From the NCBI GenBank assembly GCA_963682055.1, contig OY821740.1:38956795-39020794 (forward strand): DNA of 64,000 nt, read 5' to 3'. A model generated the notes under the pieces. The model was not told where the DNA came from and searched no databases. It was given only the letters and a program-made list of their open reading frames with translations. Both the position numbers and the translations under genes were made by a program. Shown here in pieces: positions 26,448-37,311 of the stretch. Positions within the stretch are counted from its first letter, which is position 1. The number at the start of each line of letters is the position of its first letter. The stretch comes from Primula veris (Eukaryota; Streptophyta; Magnoliopsida; Ericales; Primulaceae).

Positions 26448-29400
26448 ATGGACACCGCAGCTTCTAATTCAGACCTCTACGGAGCCAGTTTGCCGTTAAC
26501 TAGCACCAATCCATCAACGAGAAGATACCCAAACCCTTCCACTATTTTACGAGCCCCAATCACCACCTTTTTAGAATACTCCGGCATCTTCCGCCAATCC
26601 TCCATCCACTCCCAACCAAATTACGACAATGCCCCTCCAAACAATGCTTCTCTCTCTACCGCAACGAGCGCAGAACCAGAAGCAGGGAGTGGTGAGGTTT
26701 CGATCCGGATAATAGATCACGAACATGATGGGTTTTTGAGAGATGGGTCCGCCACGCCACTGTCTTCTTCTTATTCGGGATTGGATGATCAGGGGGAGGG
26801 GGTCGGCCAGGGTGCTAATGTTGATAATAATAATAATAATAACAGTGATAATAATAGTAATAGTAATAATAATAATAATAATACCAGCAGCAGCAGTAAC
26901 AGCAGGTACGACATACAGCAGGCTGCAAGGTGGATAGAGCAGGTGCTTCCGTTCTCTTTGCTTCTTCTCGTCGTCTTCATCCGCCAGCATTTGCAAGGTT
27001 ATTTGTTTATTGTTATTTAAATGTTTTAAAGCATTATATGTTTGAGTAACTTTATATTTTGTCCCGCAATTATGTTGTCAAGAGCTTCTTCGTTAATTTC
27101 TTTCAACTTTTTTGGTTTCATGGGTGACACTTGTATTTAATTAAATTTGGGTTTGTCAATTTTTTTGGTTTCATGGGAGGTGCTTGTATTCATGTATATT
27201 TGGGTTGCAACTTAAAGCTTAAAGATGAAGAAGGGGAATTCGTTCTGACACCTGAATTTAAAATTTAGAGAGAATCACCACTAGAGACAACGAATATATT
27301 TTTAAAAGAGGTACTTCCATCATCGTTTAGGCGTTAAATCTAGGACATGAAGTTGATATGCGAAGGTACAAATGGATGGAGTTGGTGTCCAATGAATGGT
27401 TCTAGTAAAGGGGGAGGAATTATTTTATTCTATTGACTGAATACCAAGAATTAAGCTATTAAGGTTCCTTTTAGCTCTATCAACTTGGTTCTGAAGTGTA
27501 TTGGTTTAATATTGAAACAAGGTGCCTATTATAGGGGGGGCAACTTGAAGAGAGAGATACTGGATATATTTGGATACTTAGTTCTTCTGTTTTATTATAG
27601 CACAAGAAGTTAAATTTGTTGCTGTACGGTGTTTTGACCATATTTGGAAACTGTTTGGAAAATACTGCCATTACAATTTAAACTATTTCCTGAATTGCAT
27701 CTTGTCTCAATCTTTTTAAAATTTCCATTCACAGTTTCATTCCTTATTGCACTCTGTCTATTACTTCCTTCAGTAAAGGAATCTTTAGTAATCGATTAAT
27801 TGTCCTGAAATCATGACTTCTGTGAAGCTATTTTTATCTATTTATGCCTTTGTCTTAGTTTTCAGGTCACATTCAAACCCGTTTCTCTGATTTGGTGCCT
27901 TTTATTTTTGTCTTGTGATAATTACGTTACACTCTACTTTCAAACTTAACATAATTCACTCGTAGCTTGTTTCCTAGAGAAATAAAAAATTAAATTAATT
28001 TAGACATTTCTTGTAGGAACCTTTTTCTTTTTGGCTACTGGTAGAAGATAATGAATTTCATATTGCGTAAATTGAAGTTAAGAGGGGCAGGTCCTTTCTT
28101 CGGCAATTATTTCTATTTGTGGTACTGAGTCCACTATGAATTTTGAAAGCTGGTCTTGAAGCACATCTACAATTACTTTTATTTGTGATGTAATGAAACT
28201 CAACATGTTGAAACAGTTATATAGACGTTTTTTATCAAAAAGAAATTGAAATTTGAGCTTGATTGTTTGCTACCATCATTTTATAAATTTCGTGTGTATG
28301 CTCTCTCTCTGCTACGCAGCCTCTTAACTAAGCCACTGATTATGAAGTTACTGCATTTCAGGATTTTTTGTTACCATCTGGATTGCTGCGGTGATGTTCA
28401 AGTCAAATGATATTTTGCGGAAGCAGACAGCTTTAAAGGTATTCAAATCACTTACTAATTTGGAAATACTTCCGGCTTGGTTCTCTATTCATACATGCAT
28501 TTTTCTTACAAATTGGAGGTTTATTTTTTGAATACTTTTAGTTGTCTTTCTTTATTTACAGGCGGAGAGGAAGATCTCTATTCTTCTTGGCATTTCTTTT
28601 GTATTCTTGATTCATGTAATTGGTGTTTATTGGTGGTATCGTAAGGACGATCTTCTTTATCCATTGATCATGATTCCTCCGAAAGAAATACCACCTTTTT
28701 GGCATGCTATATTCATAATTATGGTTAATGGTATGTCCTTCCCTTGGTTTGTTATGATAGCTGATGTTTTAGTTAGTTCATGAGTTTTATGCGTATATAC
28801 CATGTGGATCCTCACATTTCACTCAGTTATAGAAAACTACATTTGGAGTCTTTCTCTGGGACAATGTATTTTTTTCGACCAAACATCTTAGAAGTTTCTG
28901 ATCTCAACCAAATTTTAATTGTGTTTTGCTTCTTCTTTTTCACCATATAGAATCTTTACCTTTGTGATAATAGTTGTGGTTGAATTTGTCTCAGATACTT
29001 TGGTTCGTCAAGCTTCAATGGTTCTTAAAAGCATTTTACTTATATATTACAAGAACAATAGCAGAAGCAGAAACTACCTTAGGCAGGTGATATGTTGTTG
29101 CCAAACAAATTTGGGAAAATTCTTTTTGGTTCCTAAAATAAGCAAAACAGCCCTGTTTCTAAAGTTTTTGTTCAATTTCATTTGACAGGGGCAAATGCTT
29201 ACTCTAGTTGAGTATTTGCTGTTGTTGTATCGTGCATTGTTGCCTGCACCAGTCTGGTACCGATTCTTTCTAGATAAAGAATATGGTAGCCTCTTCTCAT
29301 CTTTAATGACTGGGCTGTATCTTACTTTCAAGCTCACATCTGTGGTTGAAAAGGTATGTCTCTATGTTGATGCTGACTTTTATTGCTTATATATAGAAAT

Positions 29401-30606
29401 CAGATTACTTAATCTCTGTGGCTGGTATCCAGGTCCAATCCTTCTTTGCTGCTTTTAAGGCCTTGTCCCGTAAAGACATTCATTATGGTTCTCATGCTAC
29501 GTCGGAACAGGTAGACCTCTTTCACATTCTTTTTTATAGTGCTCAATTGATAGTATTCTCTGAAAGCATGTGGTTTGTTCAGCAAGGTATTTTCTGCCGT
29601 TCTTAAAAGGGGTATTTTTTTAAAAGCTCAAACCTCATTCTTTTAAATTCAACTGCCTATTTTAGATACAGTTTCTAATATGTCTTTCTGGTTTTTATTT
29701 GATTAACGCAGGTTATTGCGGCAGGGGATTTGTGTGCTATTTGCCAAGAAAAGATGCACACTCCAATTTTACTGCGTTGTAAGCATATATTTTGCGAGGA
29801 CTGTGTATCAGAATGGTAAAGTGTTCTGTCTTGTGTTTAATTTGTTTATGCTGTACTTTATCTAGGAGGCTATGTGTACTAGTATAAGTGCTATTGCTAG
29901 GAGAGAGTGGATCCCAACTCCTTTCTTAGTGAATTATACTGCATAGGGCTTGTTTTTTCCTTTTGGCAATTACCACCTCTATTTGAAGAATGCCTTTCAC
30001 CTTTTCTGGTATTTGACCCCATGACCACTAAGACATTACAATCGTTAATCATCTGTTGTGTCCGACATATACACGGAGTAACAGACACCAAAATAAAAAA
30101 GAATTTGGAAAAACTAAGGAAACTCATAAAAGATGAAAAAAGGAATAGGTGGATCTAGATAAGTTCTGTGGTGTGTGGAGAAGTACTCATCCGATCCCAA
30201 CTTCTTTTGGACCTTGAGATGAGGAACCTCAGAGTATGGTTGTAATTACATAATCAACTATGGATCATTTTTATGTTTAGAAGTTTTTAGGCTTCTTTTT
30301 GAAAACACTTAGGAATGCAGCGTTAAATGTGACTACCCAAAAGAATAAAAATCTGCTTGAAGTTGACGTCATGGATAAACAACTAGAAGGGATGGATTTT
30401 TCAGAATGAAAGTTTCCGCGTTGTTTCTTTTTGGGGCTTCATTTTGTCGTAGATGTTTCTAGTGCTTTTTTGTATCCTGACTGTGTGTTGGCAATGGCAG
30501 GTTTGAGAGGGAAAGAACATGCCCATTGTGCAGGGCATTAGTGAAGCCTTCAGATCTTAAATCATTTGGAGATGGATCAACAAGTCTATTCTTCCAGTTA
30601 TTTTGA
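26448..30606 (+). CDS. RING finger transmembrane E3 ubiquitin ligase (RNFT1/2-like)
   Basis: Exons 26448..26997, 28362..28438, 28562..28730, 28995..29086, 29189..29353, 29433..29510, 29712..29815, 30501..30606; 446 residues. Residues 1-165 are disordered, rich in Ser and Asn, with Asn runs encoded by AAT repeats. Several hydrophobic helices follow ([57 protein letters not shown]). The C-terminal RING is C3HC4: Cys385, Cys388, Cys400, His402, Cys405, Cys408, Cys419, Cys422. This arrangement matches the RNFT family of membrane ubiquitin ligases, which in animals act at the ER; the plant role is inferred. The ATG at 26448 is chosen because it directly follows the proposed 5'UTR acceptor and opens the conserved protein. 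The gene appears intact. Confidence 0.9.
26823..26883 (+). repeat. (AAT)n-rich coding repeat
   Basis: An AAT/AGT trinucleotide tract within exon 1 of the RING gene encodes runs of Asn broken by Ser and Asp. Being trinucleotide, its length can change without breaking the frame. Confidence 0.85.
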
Positions 30607-30915
30607 ATCGAAATTGATTGATCAACACTCTTGATTTTCTGTGCTTCAAGGCTGACATTCCATAAGAAGCAGGAGCAGTGTTATTTCAGTTGCTTTTCCA
30701 CCTTATCAACAGAATTGTGATGCTGGGGATTAGCAATGACTGATTATATGTTTCTATGGTGTAAAAAAAAAAATAGTATAAGGGTTCGTTCACTTGAGAT
30801 ATAGGCAAAGTTACAGATCCAATGGTATTATGATAAAGTAAATATAAAACTATCAACCCACTCTTTCTCAGATCACCTACAGGTGAACAAAGAGGGAAAA
30901 CCTATGATTTCAGTA
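30607..30915. other. 3' flank of the RING gene
   Basis: 3'UTR and spacer DNA; nothing recognised apart from a run of 11 A near 30762. Confidence 0.4.
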
Positions 30916-31015
30916 CTCCTTCCGTCTCAAAACAATTGTATAATTTCATTTTACAGAGTAATACAACTCATATATGTAGTAACGTATATGGAACTATTGT
31001 TTGGGACCGAGGGAG
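30916..31015. mobile_element. Stowaway-type MITE, 100 bp
   Basis: Left end CTCCTTCCGTCTCAAAACAA and right end TTGTTTGGGACCGAGGGAG are inverted repeats that match the Stowaway terminus (CTCCCTCCGTCCC). A TA dinucleotide flanks each side (30914-30915, 31016-31017), the target duplication of Tc1/mariner-related MITEs. No coding capacity. Confidence 0.8.
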
Positions 31016-31050
31016 TAACTTTTTCCCACCCTGATTGGGTATTCCAAGAC

Positions 31051-31155
31051 CATGAGCATATATATGATCATCTCCCTAAACCGAGAGAAATCAATGTGCA
31101 CATCACAATTACTGTCCATGAAGCGAATCATCCTCGACTTTATCTCAATTACTTT
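31051..31155 (-). pseudogene. Old fragment of a CML42-like gene (third copy)
   Basis: The plus strand here (AGAGAAATCAATGTGCACATCACAATT...GCGAATCATCCT..CGACTT) aligns by eye with the 3' part of the intact CML42-like gene around 42515-42590 and with the dead copy around 31445-31530. Only about 100 bp is recognisable and it is more diverged than the other dead copy. It covers the region encoding the last EF-hand. Confidence 0.55.
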
Positions 31156-31885
31156 TATATTCTGTTTCTTGTTTCATAAGAAGATTCTTTTTCCCAGTTC
31201 ACTCATCTGAAATAAAATATGAGAATACTTGAACAAGGAATTAGAACAAAAAGTTAAAAGCATGACAAATTATTGTACCCTGGCCGTATATGCTTAACTA
31301 TTGTACATCGACCGCATACATGCTCCATGCAGTATAATTCACTAGTGTACATATTCTACGCAGGTGTGGTATATACAAATCATTTGCTTCTCATTTAATT
31401 ATGATATAGCCTTAGGAGGGGACATTAACGGTCTGCGTTTTATCCTTAAACTCGGAAAAATCAACACGTCCATCACAATTTCTATACATGGAGCAAATCA
31501 TCCTCTCGACTCGGTCCATCTCAGCCCCTTTGTCCGCCAACCCTAGCTTCGGCAGCACCACTTGTACCTAGCGATATATACCCCATCCCCATTCTCATAA
31601 AACACCTTAAACGCCTCTTCCAAATCCGACGTTTCTCCATCCTCCTCCTCCCTGTCCCCGAACAAAGTGTCGTTTAGCGCCTTATGGAGTGATTTAAACT
31701 ACTCGTAGTGTAGGCCTTTGTTGCCAGGCTTTATATGCGACTTAACCATCTTTGTTAACTCTGAAAGGTCCGTGTCCCAACCCACACTGAAAGGCCTGGC
31801 TCAACTCATCCACCGTGATGGTACCGTCATGGTTCTTGTCGAATAGGTCGAATATCCTCTTCAATCTTACAGAGTTGAGGCTGGG

Positions 31886-32332
31886 TGTAAACACCCGTAT
31901 TTTATTTATTTATTATCAATGCTTACAATTTTAGTAAAATATTGTTTACTAGTAGAAAGTTAATATGAGAAGTTATTATCAAAATAAAGAGGTTCAATTA
32001 GCCATTAGTTACAAATCAAAGGTATTACTAAAATAAATTAAGATAATACTAATAGATATCCTCCAGTAACAAGTTAAAACTATATTTCTAAATTTATGCA
32101 TGTATAACCTGAGTTTAAAAAACTCCAACTACTTATCCTTATGAACGTGTAAATAGATTTAGATATGGTTATAGTTGTACCCAAGTTTCTATCTATTTTT
32201 ATACATAAGCCGGGCATAAAGAAAATATTAATCTATGTGATTATTTTAGAAGAAAAAGGGAGCCGTACCAAACTGCACACAGGGATATTACATTCGTGTA
32301 ATTTCTTCATTAAATCAAAGTGAGTGATTTTG

Positions 32333-32380
<48 letters not shown>

Positions 32381-33714
32381 GATTTGCTACCCATGTTATT
32401 TTGTAAAATAGTGTATGAAATTGTATTATTTAGAAAAATCTTTTGAAAACAATTTTATTACGTGATGTCTATTAATATTTTGATTAGGTGATTATATATA
32501 TTACATATGAATACTTGATTTATTTCTCATACTTGTTTAGAAAATACTTTCAATATTGTTTTTTTATACTCAACCAAATCTATAAATGAATGACTTTATT
32601 TATATATATAAGTTTTATTGAATGATTTGAGTTGATTTATGTCAAAAGTTTTGTTATATATGAACAATGTGTTACTCAGGTTATATATACAATATATATA
32701 TATGAATTGTAATCATATTGTTCTTAATAAGTTTCAATTATTGCTAATTTGGATATTTGATTTTACTCTAATGATTTGAGATAATTGATTTTGATTTAAA
32801 TTATTTAAATTATTAATGATTTTCGGAACCAGCAATGAACTTTGAGGAAAAGGCCTTTTAAGTGGGGTGACCTTACTTTATGATTTAAATCCAATTAACA
32901 GGCCTCTTCAGTGGGGTGACGTTGGTGACTAGAGAATTGACTACTTAATTGGCTGACTCTAGTTTTCTCAACGGTTTTGGAACAGACCTCTTAAGTGCGG
33001 TGACCTTAGCCGGATTGTCTTAAATGGATTTCCTATATTGCCAACATAGGTGACTTTGAGTACGATAGTTGGATCCAACAAATAGAGATAAAAGAATTAA
33101 TGGCAATGAATTTTAAGTCTGGTTCCAAGTTGATTTTAATACTATTTAATTTCGTCATGATAAACCACTTTATTGATTTATATTTCTTGATATGCGACTT
33201 CTGCATTTTGTATCTATAATTTAAACTTATTTTATTTCTGTATGTAAACACACATGAGTTAATGCTGAAAAGATTCTAACTTATTTTTTCTTGAATTAAA
33301 ATTTATGTGTATGAGTATTATTTAATACAAAACTTTTCGTCAAAACTTTCCTCTCTCGTATAGGTACGATTTTCATTCGCTAAGCTCGTTTGGCTTATCC
33401 TCTCTTTTTAATCTTTTCAGGTATATAGATGAAGTTAGTTAGAGTTGAAGTCGAGTCGTTTGGGACAAATCATACCTCATAAGAGTTGTTTAAGTTCTTT
33501 TCCGCTGCCAAGTTATTACAGTTATCGTTTGGGAATGTCTTACTTTTGGACAAGAATTTGTGTTGTTAAACTAATTCACGTTTAGTTTACAAATATGATT
33601 ATTATTGAAAGAAAATGCATTGTTTTATTATTTTGAGATTTAGGATTCGTGTAACATGTGTCAAAGGCGCGTGTTATTCGGCCATGTGACATCCGTTTAG
33701 TTTGGGGTGTTACA
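31886..33714 (+). repeat. Left LTR (1829 bp) of the non-autonomous element
   Basis: Starts TGTAAACACCCG and ends GGGGTGTTACA. It contains a TA run at about 32337-32378 and three copies of a motif (A/C)AGGCCTCTTnAGTGGGGTGACNTT near 32862, 32901 and 32986. It retains 149 bp that the right LTR lacks. Confidence 0.9.
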
Positions 33715-33719
33715 TTTAT

Positions 33720-33731
33720 TGGTACCAGAGC
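33720..33731 (+). other. Primer-binding site
   Basis: TGGTACCAGAGC lies five bases after the left LTR. It differs by one base from TGGTATCAGAGC, the usual plant sequence complementary to the 3' end of initiator methionine tRNA. Confidence 0.75.
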
Positions 33732-35506
33732 TTACGGTTCTAGGCATATTTTAAAAAGGTTAGTTATTAGGTTGAGGTATGGTCCCAAGTATCATGAGTT
33801 CTCTAAGTTGTATGTTAACCAGTTTAGTTTTTTTTTTTTTTTTTCCATATAAGAGTATTCGTTACTATTTATAGAATATGTCATCGAATAAAATAAATTC
33901 TTTCTTGGTAAAGTTTTTATCTATATTTTTTTATTTTTTTTTATTTAGAATTATACTTCGATATTATTCCACGCTCTCCCCAAGTTTGGATTTTTGGTAC
34001 CATTGTATTTCATGTTTCGTTAATAACTTTATTATGTTGGATGGACTTAAATACGTTTTTTTTTGGGTCAGTTGAGCATTAATTAAAGATGGGTGTTATT
34101 GGAATGATTAATATGAAAGTTAGTCTTTTGTGATCTCAATTAAAATGCACTCTTATTGTTTGGATAGTACTTTATTAAGTGTTTGTTACGATTTAGTGTT
34201 GTTGTATACTTTAGTAGCGATGAGCGTTGCTTGTAAATTTATTTATTTTATTTTTCTTCTTCTTCTGTGTAAGTATGAATGTAAATCAAGGATGTATCTT
34301 CTATCTAGCAACCTAGTATAAGTTTTAGAGTTTAAAGTTTGTATGATCGATAGGTTTGTCAATACATTGCTATAATAATTATATTGATTAAATTATGGTT
34401 TTATTTGGGTATAAAAATCTTGGCGGAATAGGTTAAAAAAAAAAAAACATAAGATAAAGAGATTATCTAAGTTTTAGAGGTTTTGTTTTATTTTTTGCAA
34501 AGCTTGATATAGATTTAGTTATTGTTTAGTGAAAACATGAAGGGAAGGAGGTAAAAGAAAATAGTAATATCCAAATTTCCTCTGACTTTGAGGATAAGGT
34601 TAACACATTAAATTTTCTTACAGTCAACCCTTGTAGAGATTTCGTAATGATATTAATTTTTAAGGTTCAGGAATCAAGTGTGTGAACTAAACCATAAATA
34701 AGTGGAAAGTTGATGAATTTTGTCATTAATTTGGTAAATTGAACTATCATTCTTGTGTAAATTGGGAATGACAGAACGCTTCCCTTCTATAAAACTTTCA
34801 AACGTGTAGTTCTTGTATATAAGTTTTGTCTGTTTGCAGCACCAATGACTCATTTATTCAATGATTGTTTGTGTTTTGGAATAGAGAGAGAATAGAGAAA
34901 TAGATTGGGAGTATAAATGAGTTTAAATTAGAAATTATCACATTATAAGTGATTTGGGTTCTTGATTCTAGTTCAGGGTTGGGTTTTCTATTCGACATGT
35001 TGAGTTAGGTTGTATTGTCAATTGGTTTCGGTGATAAATACGATTCTGTGTAAAGCGATGGTTGATGTAAAATAGTGAAAAGGAGTAATATATGTATATA
35101 TATGTGTGTGTGTATTAGGGACGGAGTTTTACTGGTATCTCAGTTAATAATTTTTAGGGTAGTACCTCTAACTAATGGAATTTCTGATTATATGGAAGTG
35201 AATGTTATCTTGATATAGTTAAATAAACTTATTGATTTCATGTTTGATTCTGAGTATAACAATAGTAAGGAGAGTATAGAGTCAATAGGTTGATAATGAG
35301 AAATGAGCTTACGAGATTTGAACACCTGGTTTCATTAAGAAAATAGATTTTGTTTGCAACTAGAAAAAGCATATCGTGTTATAAAAGTGCGCATGGATGT
35401 TTTTCTTCTAGGCAGATGATTAGATGGTATCAATAGTCGTAAGATAAAATTGTTTTCACCATCAAGTCCCAAAGATGAGCACACACCTCCTGAACATCCA
35501 CCAACA
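33732..35506 (+). other. Internal region of the non-autonomous element, left part
   Basis: AT-rich DNA between the primer-binding site and the captured gene. Only short frames; none shows a Gag zinc knuckle or any Pol motif. Its origin is unknown. Confidence 0.5.
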
Positions 35507-36430
35507 ATGAAGATAAACAACAACCTAATGGGCATGCTCAACATCAAAACATTCCTACTATCAATCCCAGTCATATGGGGGCGGTGTGTGGCTGAGCAAA
35601 CAAGGCACAAGCGAGTGTAAACAGTTCTACAACAACATATCATAGCTTTAAGAGTGTTTTTAATGGTTCTCTGTCGCTGATAATCAGACTTTTATAGGGT
35701 GACGGAGATTTTCTGGGTCTAGCTAGTTGTCATGTTCTTGATTATTTGTGGTATTTATATATTTTTTTTTTTTATTTTTTTTGCTTCATCATCTTCGCCT
35801 TTGTTTGTCACCAATAAAGGTGCGGCAAGTGTTGTCTCTGGGAAGGGGTTTAACAAGTACAAGCTTAATGATAACTCAAATTGGCTTCAAAAGAGGGTGA
35901 GCAGCACCACCAAGAACTGGAACAAGACCAAAAGTTGTTTGGCTGATAGCAAGGTTTGCAAAAGCGTAATCGATAATGGATCTACTAACAATGTTGAGCG
36001 GTTCTATCTCAAGCACCCCTCATTAGTCGGTTTGCTGGAAACCATCTCCTGTAATTTTTCATACATAAACGGCACCACCAGGAACGCGTCACGAAACATT
36101 ACTCTCGCCGCCAACTCTGACTCTAACCTATGGAACAAGGACCCTAAAATCCTCTACTACAATTGCCAATCTTGCAAGTCTGGTCTTCTCAACAACATCA
36201 AACGCGATTGGAAGAAGCTTGCCGTTGTGAACACCATATTCCTTGTGTTCCTCATCATCATCTACTCTATTGGTTGCTGTGCTTTTAGATACAACATGGC
36301 TGATAACTATAGAGCTAAGGCGTTACGGTGTTTAAACTCATCATTTCGTATCCTCGTGTGTGACATTCCATTCGTACTTACTCGTATTAGTTTGATACAG
36401 TACTATATTATATTTTACCAGCTTTTATGA
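35507..36430 (+). pseudogene. Captured tetraspanin (TET8/TET7-like) pseudogene inside the LTR element
   Basis: ATG at 35507 opens NNNLMGMLNIKTFLLSIPV, the first transmembrane helix of plant tetraspanins. One extra G near 35577-35581 shifts the frame, after which GVWLSKQGTSECKQF follows. Stops occur around 35641, 35680 and 35720, although ALRVFLMV, the VTE..WV stretch and LVVMFLII remain readable. From about 35732 one frame covers VTNKGAASVVSGKGF, SNWLQKRV and NWNKTKSCL, and later CQSCKSGLLNNIKRDWKK and the fourth helix ending SIGCCAFR. The conserved CCKPS motif of the large loop survives only in a shifted frame, degraded to CWKPS, near 36035. No intron is visible. The family organises membrane microdomains and exosomes; this copy cannot make the protein. 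Confidence 0.85.
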
Positions 36431-36562
36431 CCCGCGGTAGTTGCTTTATTCTTATTGCTATAGCATTTAGCTAGGTATATTATATGTAGTTGGTACATAT
36501 GAATTTACCCTTTGATCAGTCCATGAGGTGTTGGTTTAAAAAAAAACTGAACTGACATTTTT

Positions 36563-36594
<32 letters not shown>

Positions 36595-37299
36595 TCTTAT
36601 TTTTTTTTTTATAATTATTTCTCTTTTCTATATAGGAGAGAGTGTGACTGTGTGCACACTTGTTTGTTTGTTTAATTATTTTGTTGATCTTCAGACTTAG
36701 TATAAGGTTATTACTATATTGTTATCATTTATCGCAGTACATACCTTATGTGAATCCTTTCGGTCAAAGTAATTTGAAATTTCATAGGAACTTGTTGTTT
36801 TGCAAGTTGTGGCTCTTATTTATTACTAATATTGCATTCGTTTATTTACATGTAATATTGCGTGCTATTAATACACTGTGGTGCTTGGGTTATGGTCAAG
36901 CAGATTCGTTTATCAATAGTAAGGCGAGTTATCAGCTTGTTAAACTATAGTATTGAAAGCATAGTTCCTATATATGTGTTGTGAGTGTTTATAAAGAAGG
37001 AAAAAAAAAAAGATTTAAACATTATTAAACCATTGACTTTAAATTAAGTTTCGAGGTCGAAACTTCTTCTAAATGGGGAAGAGTGCAACGACCCGTAATT
37101 TTGTTACATAACAATACATATAAGTATATGTTTTATGGTAATATTATTAGTAGACGTATGCCTGGATGGTTTTTCTGAGAGTAATGAAACATGATGTTAT
37201 CATTTCATTTGTCCATTGTTGTAGAGTAGGGGTGAGGAAGGAGTAAGCGGGATCTTAGAAGCAAATCTAAATTAAGTTTCGAGGACGAAACTTATTTTT
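36431..37299 (+). other. Internal region of the non-autonomous element, right part
   Basis: No coding motif seen. A (TA)n plus T-rich run lies at about 36563-36612. A second 3'-end-like module (TTTCGAGGTCGAAACTT...TGGGGAAGAGTGCAACGACCCG) lies at 37041-37095, about 225 bp before the real one. Confidence 0.5.
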
Positions 37300-37311
37300 A
37301 GTGGTGGAGAG
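37300..37311 (+). other. Polypurine tract
   Basis: AGTGGTGGAGAG directly precedes the right LTR. It is purine-rich with one T at its centre, and follows TTTCGAGGACGAAACTT as in plant Ty3/gypsy elements. It primes plus-strand DNA synthesis. Confidence 0.6.

Noticed and set aside
26571..26996. 141-codon minus-strand frame opposite the RING gene exon 1
   Set aside because: A shadow of the AAT repeat and the real exon; it codes for Ile/Val runs with no domain.
33033..33251. Conserved 72-codon frame, repeated at 38447-38665
   Set aside because: The two are nearly identical only because they are the same position in the two LTRs; there is no coding evidence.
36660..36950. 96-codon frame in the LTR element after the tetraspanin
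   Set aside because: Hydrophobic by AT-rich composition; no match to Gag, Pol or a fifth part of the tetraspanin could be seen.
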